Position numbers and translations under genes: made by a program
Source of the DNA: a virus
Direction: 5' to 3' (one strand)
Virus record (IMG/VR): IMGVR_UViG_3300042482_001698
Span: 19,755-83,754 of that record
Length of the DNA stretch: 64,000 nucleotides
Notes under the pieces: model-generated
Told to the model about the DNA's origin: nothing
What the model saw: only the letters and a program-made list of their open reading frames with translations
Database searches by the model: none
Part shown: positions 32,289-40,682 of the stretch, in pieces
Numbering within the stretch: the stretch's first letter is position 1
Layout of the letters: each line of letters starts with the position of its first letter

Positions 32289-32849
32289 ATGGAAATTAGT
32301 TTTAGAAAATATATTGAATCGTATACTGATATGGGTTTACATATGGGGTCCAATAACATATTGGATGCTTGGGAAGAATTGGCAGCAGAAAAGCATATTA
32401 AAAAGGCATTGAGTTACGGCGAAAAAACTTTAAAAATAGCAGAAAAATTAGATAAATTTATAGGGATGAAGAAGATGTTTTTTCTTTTGGGTCCCACAAC
32501 ACATGTTTTGGTTAGCAGTGGAATTTCTTTGTCAAAGATATTAAATGAACCGAAAAAAATTTCAAATTGGATTGAATTGAAAGATCAACTTATTGAATTA
32601 GTCAAATTGGCAGCAATTAATCCATTAATTGCGGGACCAGCAGCAATTGGAATAGCGCATTTGACAGGTTTTGCGGCAAATCAAGAAGCCATATTGCTAG
32701 TTGCCAAATTAGCATCGTCTGTTTATTTTTACTTAGAAAGCATTCTGAAGATCATGCAAACTAGCAAATTAGACTATGTTCAGAAAATTGCCGAATCATT
32801 AAAAGACAAATTAAAAATTTTAATGCCTAAGACTCAATTACCGAATTGA
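32289..32849 (+). CDS. Hypothetical helical protein, CTS-like N-terminus
   Basis: A 186-residue all-helical protein with a long non-charged region (NPLIAGPAAIGIAHLTGFAA at about 118-137), possibly membrane-inserting. The N-terminus MEISFRKYIESYTD resembles the capsid-targeting peptides of other genes here, although an LxE cut site is not clear. No Shine-Dalgarno; a TATAGAT box ends 8 nt before the ATG. The end overlaps the HAD gene. Confidence 0.5.
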   Translation: MEISFRKYIESYTDMGLHMGSNNILDAWEELAAEKHIKKALSYGEKTLKIAEKLDKFIGMKKMFFLLGPTTHVLVSSGISLSKILNEPKKISNWIELKDQLIELVKLAAINPLIAGPAAIGIAHLTGFAANQEAILLVAKLASSVYFYLESILKIMQTSKLDYVQKIAESLKDKLKILMPKTQLPN

Positions 32850-33311
32850 TGTTAATGCTTTGATAGTGCTTTCTGCATTAACATGCAATATTCCATTCCC
32901 ACCCCAATCACGCCATTCTTGAATGTTGATGTGAAGATCATCTATTAGTATTTTCCCTGCACTAGCGTAATATTTTTTCACCTTGCTTTTCTCGACACAG
33001 ATGATTCTTTTACCAGAAACACCAATATGATTCTGGCACCATATGTTTTTCCCATCACATGCTTCCTTTGATTCCGAACATGATGTCAGGATATAAGGTT
33101 TATATTTTTTTATATAATTCCATAGAATTTGACAGTCTTTTGTTTCAGGTAAATTTGCCCAAAAATCAATTTTTTCTTTGCTTGTAAGCTTGTCAATATA
33201 ATTGTTAAAATAATCTATAAATGTTTCTCCATTGTTAAGTTTAAATCCATATATCTCACTTAGCTTTCCAACTAAATCAACAAGAACACCATCTAAATCA
33301 CAATATATCAT
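32838..33311 (-). CDS. HAD-superfamily 5'-nucleotidase-like phosphatase
   Basis: A 157-residue protein: DLDGVLVD (5-12, nucleophile and acid Asp), LTSC (75-78), a Lys near 110 and LIDD (122-125). All four HAD motifs are present, so it should be an active phosphatase, probably on a nucleotide such as dNMP. Phages use such enzymes in nucleotide turnover. It overlaps the convergent gene at 32849 by 12 nt. No clear Shine-Dalgarno. Confidence 0.85.
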   Translation of the reverse strand: MIYCDLDGVLVDLVGKLSEIYGFKLNNGETFIDYFNNYIDKLTSKEKIDFWANLPETKDCQILWNYIKKYKPYILTSCSESKEACDGKNIWCQNHIGVSGKRIICVEKSKVKKYYASAGKILIDDLHINIQEWRDWGGNGILHVNAESTIKALTSIR

Positions 33312-33389
33312 AATTTTTTTTCATTTTCTGTTTACAAATTACCTTAAATTCTATAAGTTAATAGGGGATAAAACAAACTATCGAAGGGA

Positions 33390-33659
33390 ATGGATAAAAT
33401 GAAAAACCCATTAGGCAAAAATGTCGATCTGAGATTATGCTTGGTTGACAGCACCTATGACAAGGAAGTCGATGAATGGATGATAGACAAGATTTCCGAC
33501 ACTGATTCAATCTTGCAAATTTCAAGTCCAAGTCAAGAAGAAATATGCAGCAAGGTTAAACTTTGCAGGAAGAAGCATATTGCCTATATTTCCAAGAATG
33601 ACATATTTGTCGTTCATCGTAATAGCAATAAACCAATAGTATGCTTGAGAAAAGTTTGA
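33390..33659 (+). CDS. Small hypothetical protein
   Basis: An 89-residue soluble protein with no recognised family. The first ATG is only 1 nt after AAGGGA, so the second Met (residue 4) may be the actual start. A TTTACA at 33331 upstream with a TATAAG at 33352 (15-nt spacer) may be its promoter. Confidence 0.55.
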   Translation: MDKMKNPLGKNVDLRLCLVDSTYDKEVDEWMIDKISDTDSILQISSPSQEEICSKVKLCRKKHIAYISKNDIFVVHRNSNKPIVCLRKV

Positions 33660-33745
33660 TTTTTAGCAGAAGAATTTTATGAAATAACTGAGATTCAATC
33701 CGAATAAGAGATGTGGAGATCAGGGTAACAGACGGAGAACTGGAA

Positions 33746-34534
33746 ATGAACGTCAAGAAAGTTTGGTTTTACATCCATCGTTTCGATGCCGCCAAGACCG
33801 CACATGTGGCTAGCATAATTCTCAGGAAGTATCCGTTCATCAAGCCTACTGTCGAAGGTGACAAGTGCATCCTGTTGTGCAGTGATATGGGTAAAGACCC
33901 ATCCTCTTGGGTCATCGAGAAGCTCGTTGAAAACAAAAAGTTTCTGGGTCATTTCCACTCAGGAAGCAAGCGATATAATGCCGAAAGGCATGAATATTTG
34001 ACAGAAAAGCATCATGCTGCTGTCTGTCGGTTTGGTTTTTTTGACTTATATGATGTTCCCGATGATTTACAGTTTGCTAATTTTATTCTTGGGAAGTTGC
34101 AAAACACTCTTTCGGGACAGCCTGCTTATCTCGCTGAAGAGAATGCTTCTATCAGCAGTGGCCATAAATTGAATTTCTCAAATGAGATCAAAGTGGAAAG
34201 GAGGAAGATGTATATTTATAACCTCGTAAAATTCCACAATTATTCTAAGGAATTAGCAACATTGGTGATTGATCGAAGATTTCCAGAATGGAAAGACATA
34301 AAAATCGAGAAGAAAAAGATCATTCTTCGTGATGAAAGAAAAAGGGCTAGAGATGAGTACAGGAAAGCTTTAGAACTTGCTAAGAAGTTGGCTTTTATGT
34401 CACCTAAGAAGAGAAAGATTTATCTAGAAAGTGATAATTTTTTTGAATATATACTTTTTATGATGCTCTGTAAGGTAAAGGGTAAAGAGTGGATTTTAGA
34501 GAATATTGGACCTGTACCCGGAATTGTCGAGTGA
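33746..34534 (+). CDS. Hypothetical protein with basic helical C-terminus
   Basis: A 262-residue protein. The first third (KKVWFYIHRFDAAKTAHVAS) is alpha/beta and its codons are richer in G and C than the rest; the last third is long, basic and helical (DERKRARDEYRKALELAKKL). No family is recognised. ATG 33746 has GGAG 8 nt upstream and is preferred to GTG 33713. A strong terminator follows. Confidence 0.6.
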   Translation: MNVKKVWFYIHRFDAAKTAHVASIILRKYPFIKPTVEGDKCILLCSDMGKDPSSWVIEKLVENKKFLGHFHSGSKRYNAERHEYLTEKHHAAVCRFGFFDLYDVPDDLQFANFILGKLQNTLSGQPAYLAEENASISSGHKLNFSNEIKVERRKMYIYNLVKFHNYSKELATLVIDRRFPEWKDIKIEKKKIILRDERKRARDEYRKALELAKKLAFMSPKKRKIYLESDNFFEYILFMMLCKVKGKEWILENIGPVPGIVE

Positions 34535-34540
34535 TAATGA

Positions 34541-34571
34541 AAAGGCCAGCTAAAAAGCTGGCCTTTTTTAT
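34541..34571 (+). terminator. Intrinsic terminator
   Basis: AAAGGCCAGCT (34541-34551) pairs with AGCTGGCCTTT (34556-34566), followed by T residues. Confidence 0.92.
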
Positions 34572-34589
34572 TCACTCTAAAAATTTCCA

Positions 34590-34928
34590 TTAGTTAATCA
34601 TGTGGCCAATTTTCATGATTATTAAGCCTATAAACATTGTTATCATTCCAAAAATTCCCCAATAGTCTAGTTTTACGTTGAAGAAAATTAAAGGGGTAAA
34701 GTAAAAAACCGCTATATAAACCAAGTCCCACATTAAAACAAATATGAAGAATTCTTCTTTATTGTCAACAATTTTGGTGGACCAATACCAAAGTAGACTG
34801 TAAAAAAAACCTATGATCATGCAAATCGTAAAATAATTATAACTGTTTTTATCAAAAAAATCATTAAATGCTATGTATGCATAAGAAAAATATACAATGC
34901 TAGCTAGAAATAAAAGTAAACATTCCAT
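34590..34928 (-). CDS. Four-helix membrane protein
   Basis: A 112-residue protein with four hydrophobic segments (about 2-20, 29-47, 58-78 and 84-105), in size like small multidrug or EamA-type half transporters, but no transporter signature is clear. ATG 34928 lies 4 nt after a strong AAGGAGG, so the longer frame to 34970 is rejected. Confidence 0.65.
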   Translation of the reverse strand: MECLLLFLASIVYFSYAYIAFNDFFDKNSYNYFTICMIIGFFYSLLWYWSTKIVDNKEEFFIFVLMWDLVYIAVFYFTPLIFFNVKLDYWGIFGMITMFIGLIIMKIGHMIN

Positions 34929-35046
34929 ATACCTCCTTGTTATGGACACTGGGCGAAAAATTCCATTCAACCATGATATTTATGCTTTTGACTGACAAAA
35001 ACATAACATTTTGGCTTAAATTTGTGGCAGTTGCTTGGAAAATTGC

Positions 35047-35075
35047 TTTACAACTGGATCTTAATACCATATTAT
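35047..35075 (+). promoter_or_regulatory. Sigma70-like promoter
   Basis: TTTACA (35047-35052), a 17-nt spacer and TATTAT (35070-35075), 48 nt before the ATG at 35124. Confidence 0.6.
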
Positions 35076-35123
35076 CTTATTGTTGAGCTTTAGCTCCGAC
35101 AGACACAAGATGAGGTTAGAGTC

Positions 35124-36140
35124 ATGACGCAAGACGAAAAGCAAGGCAATGATCGAACAATGATTTTTTGCAAGTTTTTGCAAACTTCTGGCATTCCTTC
35201 CTCTGGTGATATTGGATCTTTGGAACACGCTGCATTGCAGTGGATTAAAAATATTCGTAAAAATTGCAATAATTTGTTTGCATCTGATTTGAATATTATT
35301 CGCAAGCATGGTCTTTTTAACAAAATATTTGTTGATCAAATTAGACAGAACAAGGTCGAAGAATTAGAAAAACAAATGCTTGAATTGTCTCATCAGCTTA
35401 GAGCCATTAAAGAAGGCATTCCTTCTGTTCCAGTTCCAAAAATTACAGTTCCAAAAATTACCATTAAAAAAGATGTAGAAAAAAGTTTTAGCGAAAATCA
35501 TAATAGATTTATAGCGGCCTACAAAGCAAATAGGAAAAAATATCGTATGAAGTTATTGAGAGCAATTTCTGGAAACAAAGATGGTTTGTCAAAAGGAGAA
35601 ATGCATATTGTGCTAGGTGGACACGCAACTGGAAAAATACTTCAGGACTGTATCAGTTTTCTCGAAAATAAAAATTTGATTTTTATGAAGGCAGTTGAGA
35701 AGAGAACTGCAAAAGGTTGCAAGTCTGTTGTTCGTCATTGGTTTTCTGTTAAAGGCAACAATGAATTAGAAACAACAGAAAAAGCAGTTGTTCAAAAGCA
35801 GCTTTTTGATAATTTGCCTATTGCAGATAACTTTATTATCAATAAAAGGCCATACACATATAACCCCGAATGTGTTTGGGCGAAGAATGTTGAAGTATTT
35901 TCTTCGAGGTTGAATGAAGAAGATTTGATTGGCGCTGCAAAAATCAAAAGCATTAAAACTGGTTTAGTTAGAGATTGTGGCCTAGAAAACTATTGCATTT
36001 ATCCAAGTGGCGCAATTAAGTATTATCTTCGCTGGCGTAGCCATGACGGTAGCTTTGGCTACGCTTTTTGGAGATGGAGTACCTCCAAAGATATTGTTGA
36101 AATTAATCTCAAGCCAGAATTCGATTTTGGCGGCAACTAA
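35124..36140 (+). CDS. Hypothetical protein, possible DNA-binding
   Basis: A 338-residue protein. Residues 1-75 are helical, followed by a coiled coil (ELEKQMLELSHQLRAIKE) and a short direct repeat (VPKITVPKITI). A winged-helix-like part (KLLRAISGNKDGLSKGEMHI, ILQDCISFLENKNLIFMK) lies at about 148-205. The C-terminal part is beta-rich. It has its own promoter. No family is recognised. Confidence 0.6.
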   Translation: MTQDEKQGNDRTMIFCKFLQTSGIPSSGDIGSLEHAALQWIKNIRKNCNNLFASDLNIIRKHGLFNKIFVDQIRQNKVEELEKQMLELSHQLRAIKEGIPSVPVPKITVPKITIKKDVEKSFSENHNRFIAAYKANRKKYRMKLLRAISGNKDGLSKGEMHIVLGGHATGKILQDCISFLENKNLIFMKAVEKRTAKGCKSVVRHWFSVKGNNELETTEKAVVQKQLFDNLPIADNFIINKRPYTYNPECVWAKNVEVFSSRLNEEDLIGAAKIKSIKTGLVRDCGLENYCIYPSGAIKYYLRWRSHDGSFGYAFWRWSTSKDIVEINLKPEFDFGGN

Positions 36141-36165
36141 CAGCGGCTAGTAAAGAAATACGTCC

Positions 36166-37779
36166 TCACCTGTTCGTATTCCAATCGCCTATTGTGGGTG
36201 GAAGACCAGCCCATTTGCGAGCATCCTTCCATGTTTTGGGTTTGAAATCTTTAGGGAAAAAGCTGGCTGGTTCTTTTTTCGTATCTTTAGATGGTTCACG
36301 CTGAATTACAGGTTCAGGTTCAACAATGCTTTGGAAGTACTCTGCATGAGGAATAAATTCGTCAAACATGTATATTTTGTTGTTAAAAAACACAATAGTT
36401 TTTAATGGGTCACGAAGTTCTCCATCTTCTTTTAATTTTTTGCAAGCTGCTGCTGCAACTGATATGGGTGTTTGAGGCCCCTGATAAATTGATATTAAAT
36501 CAATTTGATCGAAAATTCTTTTGACCTTATTGGAAATAGCGTAAAAATTTATAGTTTCAGGCCAATTTGTCTGATCATCTCCATATAAAAACTTTTTTAA
36601 ATTATTTTCTGTAACTGTGAATTTTAATTGATCAAAATCAGTCCTATAGCCTATCCTGCCAACAGCAGAAACAACATCGCCAAATCTAGAATAAATTCCA
36701 TTATAAGCTTTGATAAGTTTTCTTCCTATATTTTCGTCTTTACGGGTTTCATTGTCAATTAATTGTCTGTGATATGTTTTATTTTCTCCTAAGTAATTTG
36801 TGTCTGTGGATTCAAGATAAATAAATGGTTTATGAGCCGCTGTAAGCTCCCCATCTATAATTTCAGCAGCTGAAATATCAATGATTTCGTCTGGTTTTTT
36901 GAATATTTCTAAACCATTTTCTATAGTAGGAAAATATTCATCAGCTTCTCGCAAATTAAACCATTTCTGATGGTTTGTGTTCCAATCACCTATTGTGGGT
37001 GGAAGACCTACCCATTTTTTGGCTTGTGGCCATGTTTCTGGCTTGAAATCCTTCGGATAAAGACTCATAGGTTTTTTAATATCTTTAGGTGGTTCAACAT
37101 TAATTACAGGTTCTGGTTTATAAGGAGGCACATAATAAGAAATAAATTCACTGAATATGTATGCTTTATTACCAAAAACAACAATGGTTTTTAATGGATC
37201 AATAATTTTACCATCTTGTTCTAATTTTTTACATGCTGCTGCACCAACTGAGATGGTAGGGTGTCTAGAGGTAGCATAAATTGCTATTAAATCAATTTGA
37301 TTGAATATTCTTTTGAATGAATCGCCTATAGCGTCTAAATTCACACGTTCAGGCCAATTTGTCTGATCCTCTCCATATAAAAATCTTTTGATATTATCAT
37401 TTGGAAGCCTTCTTTTTAATTTATCAAAATTAATCCTATAACCTATCCTGCCAACAGCAGCAACCACATCAGGACGTGTTTGGTAAATTCCATCATAAGC
37501 TTTTCTAAGTTGTAGACCTATATTTGCGTCTTCTCGAATTTTTGCATAAATTAAATTATCATGATAACCTTCAGTTATGCCCGAATAAATCGTGTCTGTA
37601 GATTCTAGATAAATAAATGGAACATGGGTATCTGTAAGATTTCCATCTATAATCGAAGCGGCTGAAATCATAACATTGTCATCTGGCTTCATGAATATTT
37701 CTAAACCATTTTTTATATCAGGGGAATACTCATCAGCTTCTCTTAGATCAAACCATTTATAAAAAGATAGATTATTCAT
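36166..37779 (-). CDS. Two-copy internally duplicated protein
   Basis: A 537-residue protein of two tandem units of about 265 residues. Both carry WFxLREADEY, NGLEIF.KPD, FIYLESTDT, VGRIGYR, FLYG.DQTNWPE, AACKKL and a Pro-rich hinge ending in PPTIGDWNTN. The identity is about half, so the duplication is old. The N-terminus NLSFYKWFDLREA also fits a capsid-targeting-like pattern, but the second unit has the same motif internally. No enzyme family is recognised. GAGG precedes the ATG. It heads a run of minus-strand genes that includes the shared C-terminal module. Confidence 0.7.
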   Translation of the reverse strand: MNNLSFYKWFDLREADEYSPDIKNGLEIFMKPDDNVMISAASIIDGNLTDTHVPFIYLESTDTIYSGITEGYHDNLIYAKIREDANIGLQLRKAYDGIYQTRPDVVAAVGRIGYRINFDKLKRRLPNDNIKRFLYGEDQTNWPERVNLDAIGDSFKRIFNQIDLIAIYATSRHPTISVGAAACKKLEQDGKIIDPLKTIVVFGNKAYIFSEFISYYVPPYKPEPVINVEPPKDIKKPMSLYPKDFKPETWPQAKKWVGLPPTIGDWNTNHQKWFNLREADEYFPTIENGLEIFKKPDEIIDISAAEIIDGELTAAHKPFIYLESTDTNYLGENKTYHRQLIDNETRKDENIGRKLIKAYNGIYSRFGDVVSAVGRIGYRTDFDQLKFTVTENNLKKFLYGDDQTNWPETINFYAISNKVKRIFDQIDLISIYQGPQTPISVAAAACKKLKEDGELRDPLKTIVFFNNKIYMFDEFIPHAEYFQSIVEPEPVIQREPSKDTKKEPASFFPKDFKPKTWKDARKWAGLPPTIGDWNTNR

Positions 37780-37786
37780 ATTTACC

Positions 37787-38041
37787 TCAAATTAATTCAA
37801 GAACTTTTGGTTCTTTGCCAATATAAGTTTCATAACATCTTATTGCCTTACTTCCATTAAGGGTGAATACATCACCATGTTTTAATGGTTTGTTCCAATA
37901 AGGAATAAGAACTTCAGCATTTTTTAATCCCAAAATAATATTCTCCATGCTGTTCGGCAATGTTTGACTCGCCAAAGCAACAGGATCAATAGTATTGACA
38001 CGAAAAGTGTATTCAGGAAAATTATCCATATTTTTAATCAT
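37787..38041 (-). CDS. Stand-alone copy of a shared C-terminal module
   Basis: An 84-residue protein equal to the end of the proteins at 39605 and 40683: YTFRVN.ID..A..SQ.LP...E.I.L.L, P...KPLKHGD.FTL.G.KAI.C...YIGK.PK.LE. The stand-alone form would be a small structural protein; in the others it is a C-terminal anchor. AAGG precedes the ATG. It lies directly before the duplicated protein in the same operon. Confidence 0.7.
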   Translation of the reverse strand: MIKNMDNFPEYTFRVNTIDPVALASQTLPNSMENIILGLKNAEVLIPYWNKPLKHGDVFTLNGSKAIRCYETYIGKEPKVLELI

Positions 38042-38138
38042 TAAAAACCTTGAAACACAATTTGTTTTAAAAAATTATTTTTTTTACTAGCTTCACAATA
38101 CAATATTATGTATCACAACAAAAATATTTTGGTCAAAA

Positions 38139-38588
38139 ATGAAAGCAAATCAAGAGTATTGGCGTAGCCCACAACCTCATCCACTTAATCCTAATACGAA
38201 TGATGCAAAAATATATAAAGAATATATGCTTGATGGATCTACATTGCTTCTTGGATGCACAAAAAAGCTGGTTTCCATATCAGATTATCAGATGGATTTA
38301 GATCCTTGGCTCAAAGGTCCAAATGTCATAAAGGGCGATTGGATAGAGAACAATCAAGATTTTGTCAATATTATCGGCGATGGAGTTATGAATCTCACCA
38401 AAGATTTAGCAAATGGTCTTTTGAAAATGGCAAAAAAACATTCTAAAAACTTAGTCGTCAGAAGCTTCAAAAGAAAAGAATCTTGGATGAGAGTTGCAGA
38501 TTATTTTCCCGAAGCTAAAGATTTTAAGATAACTCCATATATCTCAAGACAACTAATTGATTATAATTTTTATGTTTGGAGATTTTGA
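38139..38588 (+). CDS. SAM-methyltransferase-like protein
   Basis: A 149-residue protein with a small Rossmann-like layout: LLLGCTKKLVSI (motif-I-like), DLDPW, VIKGDW, and FVNIIGDGVMNLTKDLANGL followed by NLVVRSF. It is shorter than usual (about 200-250) and the glycine-rich loop is altered (LGCTK), so SAM binding is uncertain. Its stop overlaps the start of the adenylate-forming enzyme (TGATG), so the two are coupled. Confidence 0.6.
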   Translation: MKANQEYWRSPQPHPLNPNTNDAKIYKEYMLDGSTLLLGCTKKLVSISDYQMDLDPWLKGPNVIKGDWIENNQDFVNIIGDGVMNLTKDLANGLLKMAKKHSKNLVVRSFKRKESWMRVADYFPEAKDFKITPYISRQLIDYNFYVWRF

Positions 38589-39622
38589 TGCATAATCCGA
38601 ATGTTGATGTTAAGAATATAATAGACAAATTTGAAAAAAGCCAATGGATTTACAGCCCCAATTTTGATTCAATTAAACATTTCCCTGTTATTACGAGAGA
38701 AGAATTAAGAAATATGCCAATGGAAAAAGGCATGTTTGAATGTAGCACTTCAGGCTCAACAGGCGAATCTCTTAAAGTACAAAAAAGTTATGCAGATTAT
38801 GTCTGGTACACGGCTACGAACGTAAGGGAAATGATCTGGAGGAAATGGGATTTCACAAAGAATATTGCCGTGATAAGGCCTGATTCAAAAATAAGAGACT
38901 TGAGTGGGTGGGGCATTCCACAAAACATTGCTCCAATACAAGGGAATACATATCAAATAAATTTTGCACCTATTTCTCAAATCCAATCTTGGCTTGAGGA
39001 AAAGAATCCTCACTACATTCACAGTAGGCCATCTATTCTTGCTGAACTAGATTTGACTAAAATACCAAACCTTATTGATGTTAAAAGCACAGGTGAACTC
39101 GGTGGGACAATGTTCAGCAGCGAAGAGTGCGGAACGATTTCAATTCAATGTCCTGACAATCCTTCCGTCCATCATGTGATGGAAAACCAAATCGTCGAAG
39201 TAGACGAATCTGGAAACATGATCATTACGACTATGACAAACAAATACGTCAAAAGATATAAAAATGGCGATTGCATTGAGCTTGGAGAATGTAATTGTGG
39301 TAGAAAATTACAAACAATCAAAAAAATAAATGGTCGTGTAAGAAATATGTTCGTTCTGCCAAATGGTGACAAAAAGTGGCCATTGATTGGAAGTAAAGTC
39401 TATTATGAACAATTTGGCATTAAAAGGTATAAAGTAATTCAAAAATCAATCGAAGAATTAGAGCTTCATATTATTGCGGAAAATCTTGGAGAAAGAGAAA
39501 AAGAGCTTCAAGCCGTTGTTAAAAAATGGCTTGAAGCAGAAGTAAATGTGACAATTAAATATGTTGAATCATTCCCTAATTATAAGCATGAAGAATTCAT
39601 CAGCTTAGTCAACTATCTCTAA
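38588..39622 (+). CDS. PaaK/CapK-like adenylate-forming enzyme
   Basis: A 344-residue member of the phenylacetate-CoA ligase (PaaK/CapK) branch: phosphate loop STSGSTGES (53-61), a GECNCGRKLQTIKKINGRVR segment (A8-like CGR...I.GR) and a C-terminal lid domain (NPLP-like IKRYKVIQKS, VESFPNYKHEEF). It is shorter than PaaK (about 430). It should activate a carboxylic acid as an acyl-AMP, then transfer it to CoA or another acceptor. CapK-type proteins act in polysaccharide synthesis. It overlaps the SAM-like gene, and an enzyme of this class is rare in phages. Confidence 0.7.
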   Translation: MHNPNVDVKNIIDKFEKSQWIYSPNFDSIKHFPVITREELRNMPMEKGMFECSTSGSTGESLKVQKSYADYVWYTATNVREMIWRKWDFTKNIAVIRPDSKIRDLSGWGIPQNIAPIQGNTYQINFAPISQIQSWLEEKNPHYIHSRPSILAELDLTKIPNLIDVKSTGELGGTMFSSEECGTISIQCPDNPSVHHVMENQIVEVDESGNMIITTMTNKYVKRYKNGDCIELGECNCGRKLQTIKKINGRVRNMFVLPNGDKKWPLIGSKVYYEQFGIKRYKVIQKSIEELELHIIAENLGEREKELQAVVKKWLEAEVNVTIKYVESFPNYKHEEFISLVNYL

Positions 39623-40609
39623 TATTTTTGGCAATTTACCAATATATTGCTGACTGCACTTAATTGCTTTTTGACCATACAAAGTAAATGTATCACCATG
39701 CTTCAAAGGCTTATCGACATAAGGAACATAAACACTTTGATTTTCAAGATTAAGAATAATATGTTCTAAACTGTCTGGAAGATTTTGACTGACTATAGCC
39801 GTGTAATCTATAACATTAACTCTAAATGTAATTGTTGGATTAAGATAGGTTAGCCTGCTTGGTTCAACAATAAGGTCTAAAAAAGCCTGAGCAATAATTT
39901 GCCGCTCAGAATTGTCCATGTATTCGTTTTCGTCTTTTGCAATTAGTAGAAAATAAATTTCATCAATTCCAGTTAAATTTTGCAAACAATGATCATCATG
40001 CTCATTGTCGGCATCATAAAGATGAACAATTCCACTTCCGTTTCCGGGTACAAAAATAAAATGATTGATAGATGGATCGTTAGAGTCATAAACTTGCTTA
40101 TTAAAACATGTAAATTGGCGACCTTTACTTGTCAAAGTAAACACATTAACTTCATAATCACCATTGCCATCAGCGCCAATATCTCCTGTGATTGAAAATT
40201 CTTCAATATCAATACCAGTTGCCGCCATCACAAACATGTCTGGATACATATTTGTAAAATATTGGCTCCCAGCACCAAAATATGAACTGCCATCGGCAAT
40301 TATTCCATCCATGGGAGGATCAGTGTAATCTCCACTTCCTTCTGCAACTGCAACAGTATGAGTGTATGGAATGGAATTAGCACGGGCAGTATCATTATCT
40401 ACACCATCATTATCCATATTGGCATAAAGCTGAGTTAGATTTGTATTTAGGCAATTTGCATCATCATACATGTCACCGCCACCATCAGAAATGTTGGTGT
40501 TAACTCCATCATCTTCTGGTTCGTCGCTGAAATAATATGGATTGATAATGTTTTCAGTGATTGTTTGATATCCAAGATTCAATCTTGTCAAAACTGCTTC
40601 AATACCCAT
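39605..40609 (-). CDS. Surface protein with shared C-terminal module
   Basis: A 334-residue protein. The first ~240 residues are acidic and beta-rich (DGGGDMYDDANC, GSGIVHLYDADNEHDDH), like a phage appendage or decoration protein. The last ~80 residues are the shared module (TFRVNVIDYTAIVSQNLPD ... IGKLPKILEIVD). No signal peptide. AAAGGA precedes the ATG. It is convergent with and slightly overlaps the PaaK-like gene. Confidence 0.65.
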   Translation of the reverse strand: MGIEAVLTRLNLGYQTITENIINPYYFSDEPEDDGVNTNISDGGGDMYDDANCLNTNLTQLYANMDNDGVDNDTARANSIPYTHTVAVAEGSGDYTDPPMDGIIADGSSYFGAGSQYFTNMYPDMFVMAATGIDIEEFSITGDIGADGNGDYEVNVFTLTSKGRQFTCFNKQVYDSNDPSINHFIFVPGNGSGIVHLYDADNEHDDHCLQNLTGIDEIYFLLIAKDENEYMDNSERQIIAQAFLDLIVEPSRLTYLNPTITFRVNVIDYTAIVSQNLPDSLEHIILNLENQSVYVPYVDKPLKHGDTFTLYGQKAIKCSQQYIGKLPKILEIVD

Positions 40610-40682
40610 AATATTCCTTTTTCAATGTGATTTACAAATTCACTGTCTCAATATTTTTTGCAATGATTAATAATTCATCAGC

